Source of the DNA: an uncultured Lachnospiraceae bacterium | GTDB lineage: Bacteria > Bacillota > Clostridia > Lachnospirales > Lachnospiraceae | Assembly (NCBI GenBank): GCA_947575805.1 | Contig: CANPOY010000028.1 | Location: 1 to 38,253, forward strand | Length of the DNA: 38,253 nucleotides | Direction: 5' to 3' | Shown: positions 1-8,334 of the stretch, one piece after another | Layout of the letters: each line of letters starts with the position of its first letter | How positions within the stretch are numbered: the stretch's first letter is position 1 | Notes under the pieces: model-generated | The model's input: the letters and a program-made list of their open reading frames with translations, nothing else | Database searches by the model: none | What the model was told of the DNA's origin: nothing | Position numbers and translations under genes: made by a program

Positions 1-2
1 GG

Positions 3-27
3 TATAATGGACAGAAAACGGCCGTTT
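3..27 (+). promoter_or_regulatory. -10 element and palindromic operator before the ABC pair
   Basis: A perfect TATAAT lies at 3-8; its -35 would fall outside the window. Eight bases further on is a perfect 12-bp palindrome, AAACGGCCGTTT, at 16-27, spanning the expected transcription start. A palindrome there suits a repressor of the TetR or similar type. The gene starts at 48 behind a weak GAGG site. The operator role is inference. Confidence 0.45.
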
Positions 28-47
28 ACATAGCGAGGTTTGAAGAG

Positions 48-1838
48 ATGAAATTCATATACGGTACTACAAAAGGGTACAAAGGGCAGTTTTTCTTTCT
101 GCTTTTGTCTGTGCAGTTTGGGACGTTGACGGGGGCGATGTTTCCTTTTATCACAGGAAAGATTGTGGATGAGATATTTTATAAACAGCAGATGAAGGGT
201 TTTCTGCTGTATTTCTTTTTCTATGCAGGTCTTTATTTCTTAAATCAGTGCGGTCATGGGGCGCTGAATTATCTGTGGGCTCATCTGGAGGCTTCTTATG
301 TTGTGGACATTCGAAAACGCTGTTTCCGGCATCTTCTGCGGATGAAAGCCGCTGTCTGGACGAATATCAGGAGCGGCGACGCGATGAAGCGCATTATGGA
401 TGACACGGAGTGCTTTCTGGAGTTTATTCATCGGAGTCTTTTTTATGTGCTGGCTAATATCCTGCAGCTGGCAATTTCTATTGGCTATCTGTTGTATACA
501 AACTGGCTGCTGGGCCTGGTTTCCATTATTCTGACGCCTGTGATAGCATGGTCCATCCGACATTTTGCCGCAAAGCTGAAGACGCGGCAGGAGAGAATCC
601 GTAAGGAGAAGGGACTGGCGGAGGCCTGGATTCTGGAGATGATGACGGGAATTTCACAGTGGAAGCTGCTGAATGCGCAGAATAAGGTAAAGGGCGACTA
701 TGAGGCCAAAACCAGGAAAGTCATTCAGGAAGAGGTGGGGGCGGGCTATCAGGAGCTGGTTTCCGCAAATGTAAACGAAGCTCTGACTCTCCTGGGACAG
801 CTCTGTGTCTATTGCATTGCGGCTTTCTGTATTGTCAGGGATACCATAACTGTAGGCCAGTTTGTAGCCTGTGCGGCTTATTTTGCCACCTGTGCAGCCT
901 ACTATAATGCCCTGGGAAGGAAGATAATGGATATAGCAGGCAATCTGGCGGGAATCGGACGGGTTCGGGAATTGCTGGAATGGGAGACGGAGGAAGATCT
1001 GCCGGGAGCGAAGGAGATTGAGATTAAAAAAGGAACGATTTGCTTTCAGGATATAACCTTCGGATATGCAGAACAGGGAAGCGGGGAAGGGGATGTCAGT
1101 GAAACGGACGTCAGCAAAACCGATGCCGGAGAAAACAGTGTCCTCAGGAAATTCAGTCTGCAGATAGAAGCGGGTGAGAAGGTTGCTTTTGTGGGAAGAA
1201 GCGGCGAAGGAAAGAGTACGCTGCTGCAGCTTCTCTGCCGCTTGTATGAACCACGGGAGGGAAAAATATATGTGGACGGGGTGAGCCTGACTGATTTTAC
1301 ATTAAGCAGCCTGCGGCAGCAGATTGCGGTGGTGCAGCAGGAGAACGGCCTGTTCCACGGAAGCCTTCGGGAGAATATCAGTCTGTCTGATGATCCTGGG
1401 CAGGATGCCTTGATCTGGGAGATTCTGGAGGGGCTGAAATTAAAGGAGCTGGTGGAGCAGTGGCCGGAGGGGCTGGATACCGTGATCGGCAGCGGCAGCC
1501 GGGAAATGTCCGGCGGGCAGAAGCAGAGAATTGCCATTGGCCGATGTATTTACAGGAAGCCCAGGATACTGCTTCTGGATGAGGCTACTTCTGCGTTGGA
1601 CGAAGCTACGGAGCGGGAAGTGAACGCCTTTGTATATGACAGGCTTCCGGAGACCACGATTCTTTCTGTAGCCCACCGTTTTTCCACGGTGCTGGCGGCG
1701 GGTAAGGCAGTGGTCATGGAGCGGGGAAAGGTTGCGGCGGCAGGAGACCATGATTTTCTGATGAAGGAGAATGAATTGTACAGGACTCTTTATGAGGAAT
1801 ATCGGCAGGCGGACGGGACTGCACCGGCAGAGGCCTGA
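48..1838 (+). CDS. ABC exporter half-transporter (permease-ATPase fusion), first of a pair
   Basis: This 596-residue protein has the usual exporter order: a six-helix membrane domain over about residues 1-310, then a nucleotide-binding domain. The Walker A motif GRSGEGKST has its lysine at 389, the signature MSGGQ is at 487-491, Walker B ends in D511-E512, and the switch histidine is H543. All catalytic residues are present. A short acidic insert with a repeated DVS-TD pattern lies near residues 349-359, ahead of Walker A. The next gene is a second half-transporter 19 bp downstream, so the two probably form a heterodimer. Substrate (drug, peptide or lipid) cannot be told from sequence. Confidence 0.93.
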   Translation: MKFIYGTTKGYKGQFFFLLLSVQFGTLTGAMFPFITGKIVDEIFYKQQMKGFLLYFFFYAGLYFLNQCGHGALNYLWAHLEASYVVDIRKRCFRHLLRMKAAVWTNIRSGDAMKRIMDDTECFLEFIHRSLFYVLANILQLAISIGYLLYTNWLLGLVSIILTPVIAWSIRHFAAKLKTRQERIRKEKGLAEAWILEMMTGISQWKLLNAQNKVKGDYEAKTRKVIQEEVGAGYQELVSANVNEALTLLGQLCVYCIAAFCIVRDTITVGQFVACAAYFATCAAYYNALGRKIMDIAGNLAGIGRVRELLEWETEEDLPGAKEIEIKKGTICFQDITFGYAEQGSGEGDVSETDVSKTDAGENSVLRKFSLQIEAGEKVAFVGRSGEGKSTLLQLLCRLYEPREGKIYVDGVSLTDFTLSSLRQQIAVVQQENGLFHGSLRENISLSDDPGQDALIWEILEGLKLKELVEQWPEGLDTVIGSGSREMSGGQKQRIAIGRCIYRKPRILLLDEATSALDEATEREVNAFVYDRLPETTILSVAHRFSTVLAAGKAVVMERGKVAAAGDHDFLMKENELYRTLYEEYRQADGTAPAEA

Positions 1839-1857
1839 GTAAGAAAGGAATTCTTTT

Positions 1858-3483
1858 ATGAAAAGCTGCATTTCGATAAAATCGTACAGCAGGAAAATGG
1901 TGTTATACATAATTCTTCAGTTTCTCAAAGCCGGGCTGCTTTTATTACCGCCTTATTGCTATCTGCTTTTTTTGAACCAGGTGATCACTGATAAAAGGAT
2001 AGGGTGGCTCTGGGCAGTGGTGGGACTCTATGCGGCAGTATTTGCGGGAAAAGCGCTGGTATCTGTGCTCCTGAAGACGGTTTATAACCAGATATTCCCG
2101 ATGATGGCGCTGGAGGCAAAGAGGAACGTGCTGGAAAAGTACAGTGAACTGGATATGGAAGCGTTGTCCGGGTATACAGCCGGTGAATTAATGGAACGCC
2201 TGCACAGGGACACGGAGAAGGCGGCAGCGTTCTGGGAAAAGAAGCTGGAGCTGTGGGTGGCTGCGGTCAATGTGCCCGTCATGACGGGAATCCTGCTTTC
2301 TCTGAACTGGATGCTGGCAGTGGTGAGCTTCCTGCTGCTTCCTCTGTCATTTTATGTCACGCGCAGAATCAAGGCCAAAAGTAATGTGCAGTACCAGCGC
2401 CGCAGGGAGATTCTGGGAAAGTACAATGATTTTATGATCCACAATATGTTTTTCTGGAAAGAGGTAAAGACCAATTGCCAGGAGGAAAGGCAGCGGCAGC
2501 AGTTTGGGGGATTATGGAAGGAGCTGGGGGATTCGTTCCTGAAATCTCATATGTTTTGGTTTTTAAACAGGACCTTTCTGGCATTTAAGGATGTGTTTCT
2601 GACGAAGATGGGGCTGTATCTGCTGGGAGGCATCCTGGTCATTTATCAGATGGCTACTGTGCCTGCATTGCTGGCGTTTATGGAGTATTACGGGGATTTC
2701 GTGAATCGTCTGCTGCAAATTTCGGATATTTTGATACAGAGGGGAGAGCAGGAGGCGTCCGTAAAGCGGTTGGATGAGATCATGGAGCTGCGTTCTCCGG
2801 AGCGGCCCTGCGGGTTGGAGCATTTTGAAAGCGTGGAATTCTGTGATGTTTCGTTTTCCTACGGGGAAGGTCAGGGAAAGGTTCTGCAGGACTGCAGGCT
2901 GAAGATACGGCAGGGAGAGACCGTTGCGATCCGAGGGGAAAGCGGCTGCGGCAAGAGTACGCTGATCAGGCTGATGGCAGGCTGCATTGTGCCGGAAAGC
3001 GGACAAATCCGGTGGAACGGCATACCCATGGAGCAGATCCCCAGACAGGAGCTATACGCCAAAGCGGGCTTCCTGATGCAGGAATCTATGTTGTTTAATC
3101 TCACAATTCGGGAAAACCTGTTGTTTGGCAGGGCAGACGCCGGGGAAGAAGAGCTGAGGGCGGCTTGTGCCAGGGCCAATATCATGGAGTTTATTCAGGG
3201 CCTTGAAAGGGGCTTTGAAACCGTGATCGGAGAAAACGGCATTAAACTGTCCGGTGGGCAGAAGCAGCGGCTGCTGATCGCCAGGCTGTTTTTACAGGAT
3301 ACGGAGTTGATTGTCTTTGACGAAGCTACTTCCGCCCTGGATTATCAGAATGAGAGCGAGATCCTGAATCTGCTGCTACAGGAGGAAATTGCGGGAAAGA
3401 CTCTGATTATGGTAACCCACAGAGGAACGTCAGTGGCCCGCTGCAGCAGGGTCATAGCCTGGCAGGAGCTGTCCTCAAATTAA
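1858..3483 (+). CDS. ABC exporter half-transporter, second of the pair
   Basis: This is a 541-residue permease-ATPase fusion, shorter than the usual 570-600. It has hydrophobic helices over about residues 15-290, then an ATPase domain with Walker A GESGCGKST (K366), signature LSGGQ at 464-468, Walker B ending D488-E489 and H521 in the switch. Its AAAGGA ribosome site sits about eight bases before the ATG. It lies 19 bp after the first half-transporter and is surely co-transcribed. Both partners keep consensus catalytic motifs, so there is no sign of the one-degenerate-site asymmetry seen in some heterodimeric exporters. Substrate is unknown. Confidence 0.92.
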   Translation: MKSCISIKSYSRKMVLYIILQFLKAGLLLLPPYCYLLFLNQVITDKRIGWLWAVVGLYAAVFAGKALVSVLLKTVYNQIFPMMALEAKRNVLEKYSELDMEALSGYTAGELMERLHRDTEKAAAFWEKKLELWVAAVNVPVMTGILLSLNWMLAVVSFLLLPLSFYVTRRIKAKSNVQYQRRREILGKYNDFMIHNMFFWKEVKTNCQEERQRQQFGGLWKELGDSFLKSHMFWFLNRTFLAFKDVFLTKMGLYLLGGILVIYQMATVPALLAFMEYYGDFVNRLLQISDILIQRGEQEASVKRLDEIMELRSPERPCGLEHFESVEFCDVSFSYGEGQGKVLQDCRLKIRQGETVAIRGESGCGKSTLIRLMAGCIVPESGQIRWNGIPMEQIPRQELYAKAGFLMQESMLFNLTIRENLLFGRADAGEEELRAACARANIMEFIQGLERGFETVIGENGIKLSGGQKQRLLIARLFLQDTELIVFDEATSALDYQNESEILNLLLQEEIAGKTLIMVTHRGTSVARCSRVIAWQELSSN

Positions 3484-3508
3484 AATAACTGTCGTTATGT
3501 GTGAAAAC

Positions 3509-3545
3509 TTTCCCCGGGAAACTTTTCCCGTAATCAGCATATAAT
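3509..3545 (+). promoter_or_regulatory. Overlapping palindromes and -10 element before the DUF4474 gene
   Basis: TTTCCC-c-GGGAAA (3509-3521) overlaps CGGGAAA-ct-TTTCCCG (3515-3530), so one GGGAAA half-site is shared by two inverted repeats. A perfect TATAAT follows at 3540-3545. At 17-bp spacing the -35 hexamer would be GGAAAC, not TTGACA, which points to an activator or alternative sigma factor. The repeats could also act as a weak terminator for the ABC pair, although no T-run follows. Confidence 0.4.
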
Positions 3546-3580
3546 AGAGCAAAACAACATAGGATGATAGGTTATATATT

Positions 3581-4534
3581 ATGTATGCTGCTCTGTTTAT
3601 TTTACTGTTGCTTGCCTTGTTGGGCATGATTTTCGGGCATTTTCGCAGGAAGAAAATTATCCGCAGGATCGAATGTATGGAGAAAAGCGAAAAGTGCTGC
3701 CTGCTGGAGGAGCTGGCACAGCCTTTCGGCTACGCCTACCACTGCTGCTGCGGTTATTTCTCGTCCACTCTGGATGCCTGGCAGAAAGCCGCCGGTTACA
3801 CCCGGCTCTATGACTATCTGGCGCCTCGCTTCTGCATGGTGTTTGATACCATTCCGGTCTATTTCAACTATCGGGGAAAGACCTGGCTGATTCAGTTTTG
3901 GAAGGGTCAGTACGGCATTAATACCGGCGCGGAAATCGGGATCTATCATGCTGACAGGCTGCTGTCGGAGTCCGAATATGCCACCGCGCTTTTTGAGGCT
4001 GCGGGGGAGTCGGAGATGCTGCCCTGTTCCCTGGAGCTGTATGAGGAAAACGGTGACTTTGTCAAGCTTTCCGAAAGACACTGGTGGCTGACTGCGTTTA
4101 TACCGGGAGTGTTTTCCCATCCTTCCAGACTGTGCATGAAGGTGTCGCTCTGCTTCCCGAGCGGGGAAATGCTGGAGGCCTTCCGTCAGGGATTATGCCG
4201 GGCAGGCTATCCCGGGGAGCAGGTCACAGTGCAGAATTGCTGCCTGTCCTTTGCTTTTCACCAGCCCCTGCCGGAGCATTACGGGCTGCTGACACGTTTT
4301 CACCGCCGGCTGTCCCAGTGCGTGAACCGGATAAACTGCCGTCTTTTTGTATGGATTACCAGGCCTTTTGTCTGTACGGAGGACCGCATTCTGTTCCTTT
4401 ATTATTATATCCCGTTCTGCTTCCGGAAGCTGATGCGTCTGCGCCGCTGTAACAGGCGGTGTCACAGGAGAAACGGCTGTCGTTGTCCGAAGTGCTGCAG
4501 ACATTGCAGGCCTCGCCGAAGAAAGAAGTCATGA
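3581..4534 (+). CDS. DUF4474 domain protein with N-terminal membrane anchor
   Basis: The protein has 317 residues. Residues 2-20 form one hydrophobic anchor followed by basic residues. The core, about residues 40-250, matches what I recall of Lachnospiraceae DUF4474 proteins, including the stretch around WQKAAGYTRLYD and the block FNYRGKTWLIQFWKGQYG, followed by a TGAEIGIY segment. The function of this family is unknown. The C-terminus (last 35 residues) is very rich in Arg and Cys, with seven Cys in about 20 residues; this could be a metal-binding or membrane-proximal tail. The stop overlaps the next ATG in an ATGA arrangement, so it is probably translationally coupled to the phosphoesterase. 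Confidence 0.8.
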   Translation: MYAALFILLLLALLGMIFGHFRRKKIIRRIECMEKSEKCCLLEELAQPFGYAYHCCCGYFSSTLDAWQKAAGYTRLYDYLAPRFCMVFDTIPVYFNYRGKTWLIQFWKGQYGINTGAEIGIYHADRLLSESEYATALFEAAGESEMLPCSLELYEENGDFVKLSERHWWLTAFIPGVFSHPSRLCMKVSLCFPSGEMLEAFRQGLCRAGYPGEQVTVQNCCLSFAFHQPLPEHYGLLTRFHRRLSQCVNRINCRLFVWITRPFVCTEDRILFLYYYIPFCFRKLMRLRRCNRRCHRRNGCRCPKCCRHCRPRRRKKS

Positions 4535-5337
4535 GTACCGCAAGGCGGTTGGAACGCGCCTTTGCCCGGGCGCCGGTGCTGCCTCTTAACAGATGTTCCA
4601 GATATGTGCTCATAAGCGATTGTCACAGGGGGGTGGGCACTTCCTCGGACAATTTTTTGAAAAATCAGCATTTGTACTATGCGGCGCTGGAGCATTATTA
4701 CAGGAACGGGTTCACCTATATCGAGCTGGGGGACGGGGAAGAGCTGTGGGAGAATCGCAAGCTGCGCAATATTACCGAGATCCACGAGGATGTTTACTGT
4801 ATGTTCGCCCGGTTTGAAGAAAGAGGCCGGCTTCACCTTATCTACGGTAATCATAACATTGTCCGTAAAAAGAACCCCGCCTTTTTCGAGGCTGTGATCC
4901 TGTACTCCGATGCCTGGCCGGAGAAATCTCTGTATCTGACCCATGGCCACCAGGCCAGCCTGCTGAACTCTACGCTGTGGCCCATAGCCCGGTTCCTGGT
5001 GAGGTATTTCTGGAGTCCTCTGGAGAATCTTGGTTTCCTGGATCCTACCAGTGCCGCCAAGAATTACCAGGTAAAGGAAAAATGTGAGGGAAGGCTGCGC
5101 AGCTGGGCGGAAGCACATCGTCATATTCTGGTCACAGGGCATACACACCGCCCTGTGCTGCCGGAAGAGCCGTCCTATTATTACAATACCGGCAGCTGTG
5201 TGCATCCCCGCTGCATTACCTGTATTGAGATCGAGCGGGGCGATATGACCCTTGTAAAATGGACCATGAGCGCCCGGTCCGACAGCATCCTGTATGTGGC
5301 GAGAGAGGTGATCTCCGGACCAGTAAGGATCCTGTAG
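4531..5337 (+). CDS. Metallophosphoesterase (calcineurin-like)
   Basis: From the ATG at 4531 the protein has 268 residues. All five metal-binding blocks are visible: DCHRG (D30, H32), GDGEE (D68), GNHN (N107, H108), THGHQ (H138, H140) and GHTH (H204, H206). This is the dinuclear metal site of calcineurin-like phosphoesterases. No signal peptide is visible, so it is likely cytoplasmic. I chose 4531 because it overlaps the upstream stop as ATGA and places DCHRG about 30 residues in. An in-frame GTG at 4459 would add 24 residues that overlap the Cys-rich tail of the upstream gene. Substrate is unknown; cyclic nucleotides, nucleotide sugars or UDP-lipids are all possible. Confidence 0.85.
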   Translation: MSTARRLERAFARAPVLPLNRCSRYVLISDCHRGVGTSSDNFLKNQHLYYAALEHYYRNGFTYIELGDGEELWENRKLRNITEIHEDVYCMFARFEERGRLHLIYGNHNIVRKKNPAFFEAVILYSDAWPEKSLYLTHGHQASLLNSTLWPIARFLVRYFWSPLENLGFLDPTSAAKNYQVKEKCEGRLRSWAEAHRHILVTGHTHRPVLPEEPSYYYNTGSCVHPRCITCIEIERGDMTLVKWTMSARSDSILYVAREVISGPVRIL

Positions 5338-5383
5338 GTGCAGTAAGTCCGGGAAGCAGCCATGTCACATCAGATAATTCAGT

Positions 5384-6193
5384 GTGCCCTGGGTTACGGC
5401 GTACTATGGCATTGTAAGCAGCGGCAGCGTGGCAGTGCCTCTGGACGGAAATCTTCCCCCGGAGGATCTGTGTGAGCTGATAGACAGAGCGGATGTGACC
5501 ACGCTGGTGTACGACGGAACGAAGGATGAGACAGCGCTGAAAGCGACGGGGCAGTGCGGAAAGCTGAAACATTTCATTGCCATGGATGCGGAGAGTGCGG
5601 TTCCCGGTGCGCTTTTCATGTGGGAGCTGACTGCCGGGGCGGTACCGGAGGCGGCTTTTGCACCGAAGCCGGAGGATTTGGCTACAATCATGTTTACCCC
5701 GGGAACATCCGGAAAGAGCAAAGGGGTCATGCTGACCCACAGGAATCTTGCTGAGAATGCAACCGTCCTGGATATGGGCTATGAGCCCGGGCTGGTGGAG
5801 ACTCTTGCCAGGAAGCTGGAGGATTGGCTGAAGACAGGGGATCTGGGGTATTTGGATGAGGAAGGATATCTCTTTCTCACAGGGCGTAAAAAGAATCTGA
5901 TTATTACGCCAAACGGTGAGAACGTTTCTCCGGAGGAGATTGAAAACAGGCTGGGCGGGGAACCGCTGATTCAGGAAATTCTGGTGCGGGACAGCGAAGG
6001 AACCATAGAGGCGGAAATCTTCCCGGATCTGGAGTATGCTGCCAAGAAAAAGATCCGGGATGTTCCGTCTGAACTGCAGAAAATAATCGATGGGTATAAC
6101 AGCAAAGCACCGCTCTACAAGCGCATCTTCAGTCTGAAGGTGCAGGACAGTGAGTTTGAGAAGAATACAACCAGAAAGATAAAGCGATTCTGA
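5384..6193 (+). pseudogene. AMP-binding (acyl-CoA synthetase-like) remnant with N-terminal loss and internal deletion
   Basis: The 269 residues join two separate parts of an adenylate-forming enzyme. The first half has a typical early segment (YYGIVSSGSVAVPLDG) and the phosphate loop TPGTSGKSKG. Soon after THRNLAENA it jumps to the late core motifs WLKTGDLGYLDEEG and GRKKNLII, and then to the C-terminal domain ending TTRKIKRF. Roughly 200 residues holding the middle core motifs are missing, without a frameshift. The N-terminal 60 or so residues normal for this family are also absent: the open frame begins just after an in-frame TAA at 5375-5377 and offers only a GTG. The gene is convergent and directly abuts the chemoreceptor stop. 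It is probably non-functional. Confidence 0.8.
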
Positions 6194-7894
6194 CTATTTC
6201 CTCTTCAGTTCAAACTGTCCTACCAGTTCATCCAGCATGGTTGCCTGAGCGGACAGCTCCTGACTTGTTGCCGATGCCTCCTCGGCGGTAGCAGCGTTGC
6301 TCTCCACAACGCCGGAAATCTGATTGACGTCGTTCTCCGCCTTGAGCATTGCCTCCGCCTGTTCTTCCATCATGACTTTTAAGTCTTTGGAGAATTCGGC
6401 AATCTGCTTGATGCCGTCCATGACGGACTCGATGGATCGGGAAGCATGGTCTGCCACCTCGTTCCCCGCGGAAACCTCGTGTACGGAAGCCTCGATCAGT
6501 TCTCGGGTATCCACTGCTGCTTTTGCACTTTGGTCGGCAAGCTCTCTGATCTGCGAGGCTACGACGGCAAAGCCGCGTCCGGCTTCCCCTGCCCGGGCAG
6601 CTTCGATGGAAGCGTTGAGGGACAGCAGGTTGGTCTGTGCCGCAATGGATTCGATTTCGGAAATGATGTTTCCGATCTTGGCGGAGGTATCGTTTATCCG
6701 TGCCATGGCCTCCATCATGGTTTCCATTTCATGACGGCTTTCGTCGGCCTTATCTGCGTATTCCTGGGCCCGGGTGCAGGTATCTTCAGCGCTTTGTGCG
6801 CTCTGCTTCATTGTCTCGGTAATATCGGAGATGGAAGCAAGCAGCTGGGATACGGCGTGCGCCTGATCGGTAGCGCCCTCTGCAAGGCTCTGGGAAGCGT
6901 TTGCAAGATCGTCGGATCCGGCGGATACCTGTTTGGAGGCTTCACCGATAGACAGGAGGGTATCCGTCATCTGATCCCTCAGACTGCGCATGGCGCCATA
7001 CAGCTTCTGGAAATCTCCGGTATAGCGTTCGGGAGCCTTGGACCTGACGGTATAGTTTCCGTTTGCCATTTCGCCCAACAGCTCTTCGATGTCAAAGATG
7101 ATCTGTTCCATATTTGACGCCATGTCTTTGGCGTCTTTTCCCATTGCCTCCACCTCGTCTCCTGTTTCGATCTGAGGGAACGGGGAAGAAAGGTCGCCGG
7201 TGGAAAAGGTCTTGAGACGCTCGCCAAGCTTTCCGAGAGGAACGGAAATCTTCTGTGCGATCCTTTTGCTGATTTTGGTAGATAAATACATGGCGGATGC
7301 GGTGACGGCCAGGATTGCAGCTACCAGTATCCAGTCAACGACATTCAGCGCCCTGGCAAGGCTGTTACCCTGTTCCACCTTTACCTCCAGCAACTCCTCC
7401 AGCTTACTGTAAATACTGTTATAGGGGCCTGCAAGCTTGTTGAGGGCAAGCTCCTGCGCCTGTACGCATTTTGAGCGGTCCGTTGTGGCACCCAGCTCCA
7501 TGATTTCCGCATCCAGTGCCCAGTAGGCAGTCAGCTCGGATTTGATGGCTTCATAAGTCTCCCTGCCGTCTGCGGACACGACGGTATTTTCAATCTCCGC
7601 AAAATAGCGGGCAAAATTTTCCTTGTTTTTGGCGTGCTGTGCCGTCACGGTGTCAATGGCTGTCTGATTATCGTAGCCGATGGCGGCACGAAGTGACGAC
7701 CGGGCATCCGCAAATTCAAACATTGCCTTTCCGATGTCGCCCTGGGCAAAGCCGAAATTTTCAAGTGCATAGGAATAGCGATTGCATATGACAATCAGGG
7801 CGATGATGCCCAGAAGCGCGGCTGCCGCAATAATTGACGACACCTTGAAAATAGATGTTGTGAGTTTCTTTTCGATGTTTTCTTTTTGATTCAT
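6194..7894 (-). CDS. Methyl-accepting chemotaxis protein
   Basis: The protein has 566 residues. Its order is membrane helix 1 (about 14-37), a periplasm-equivalent extracellular domain of about 145 residues that looks like a four-helix bundle, membrane helix 2 (about 184-206), HAMP (about 208-262), and a long coiled-coil signalling domain. The conserved hairpin tip lies around residues 413-452 and includes [20 protein letters not shown] and GRGFAVVA. There is no C-terminal CheR-docking pentapeptide; it ends in FELKRK. The ligand is unknown. The gene stands alone on the minus strand, and no che or flagellar genes lie nearby. Its stop codon directly abuts that of the adjacent pseudogene. Confidence 0.95.
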   Translation of the reverse strand: MNQKENIEKKLTTSIFKVSSIIAAAALLGIIALIVICNRYSYALENFGFAQGDIGKAMFEFADARSSLRAAIGYDNQTAIDTVTAQHAKNKENFARYFAEIENTVVSADGRETYEAIKSELTAYWALDAEIMELGATTDRSKCVQAQELALNKLAGPYNSIYSKLEELLEVKVEQGNSLARALNVVDWILVAAILAVTASAMYLSTKISKRIAQKISVPLGKLGERLKTFSTGDLSSPFPQIETGDEVEAMGKDAKDMASNMEQIIFDIEELLGEMANGNYTVRSKAPERYTGDFQKLYGAMRSLRDQMTDTLLSIGEASKQVSAGSDDLANASQSLAEGATDQAHAVSQLLASISDITETMKQSAQSAEDTCTRAQEYADKADESRHEMETMMEAMARINDTSAKIGNIISEIESIAAQTNLLSLNASIEAARAGEAGRGFAVVASQIRELADQSAKAAVDTRELIEASVHEVSAGNEVADHASRSIESVMDGIKQIAEFSKDLKVMMEEQAEAMLKAENDVNQISGVVESNAATAEEASATSQELSAQATMLDELVGQFELKRK

Positions 7895-8101
7895 TTAAAA
7901 CGTGCTCCCCTCCGTTGTCAACTGCCCGTTGAGATATGATTGCCATGACAGTAGAACGGTAAATACTCTTTTGCATAATGACGAGGGAAGTATGAAGAAA
8001 TCAGGATACGACCGGCCGAACAAAATGCCCGTTTGTGACAGCAGTCAGTAAATTGCGATGCAAACAGTTGCAACTATGCTTTTTCGAATAGATGTAATTT
8101 T

Positions 8102-8129
8102 ATTATAGCACTGTGGGTTGGCATGTCAA
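8102..8129 (-). promoter_or_regulatory. Probable promoter of the chemoreceptor gene
   Basis: On the minus strand TTGACA (8129-8124) and TATAAT (8107-8102) are separated by 16 bp; both hexamers are perfect. Transcription would start near 8095, giving a leader of about 200 bases. Confidence 0.65.
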
Positions 8130-8189
8130 GGTGCAGAGCGGGATAATATATAGATGATTTTTTTATCTTAATTTTGTGAAAAGTGCCTC

Positions 8190-8218
8190 TTGAAGATTCT
8201 GATGAAATAGCCTATACT
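8190..8218 (+). promoter_or_regulatory. Probable promoter of pepF
   Basis: TTGAAG (8190-8195) and TATACT (8213-8218) have a 17-bp spacer. Transcription would start near 8225, about 110 bases before the pepF start codon. Confidence 0.55.
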
Positions 8219-8334
8219 TAAAAAATGTGTGGCAAGAGGCATTAATTTGGTCTTCCGTCACACTTTTTTGTTCTATGCAGTCAATAGACAACATTTGGTG
8301 ATTATGCCGCTGACGCGGCGGAATGAGAGGGAAA

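Larger units (their letters stand above)
7895..8334. other. Divergent intergenic region between the chemoreceptor and pepF
   Basis: This 440-base region holds one promoter for each flanking gene. The chemoreceptor promoter lies about 200 bases from its start codon, giving a long leader. I searched that leader by eye for a cyclic-di-GMP riboswitch core and other familiar aptamers and saw none. The chemoreceptor ribosome site GGAGGGG stands about 13 bases before its ATG. No credible small gene is present. Confidence 0.6.

Noticed and set aside
4459..4530. GTG start adding 24 residues to the metallophosphoesterase
   Set aside because: The ATG at 4531 overlaps the upstream stop as ATGA and gives the family-like N-terminus; the added part overlaps the upstream gene.
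7895..8095. Cyclic-di-GMP riboswitch before the chemoreceptor
   Set aside because: I looked for the conserved GEMM core on the minus strand and did not find it.
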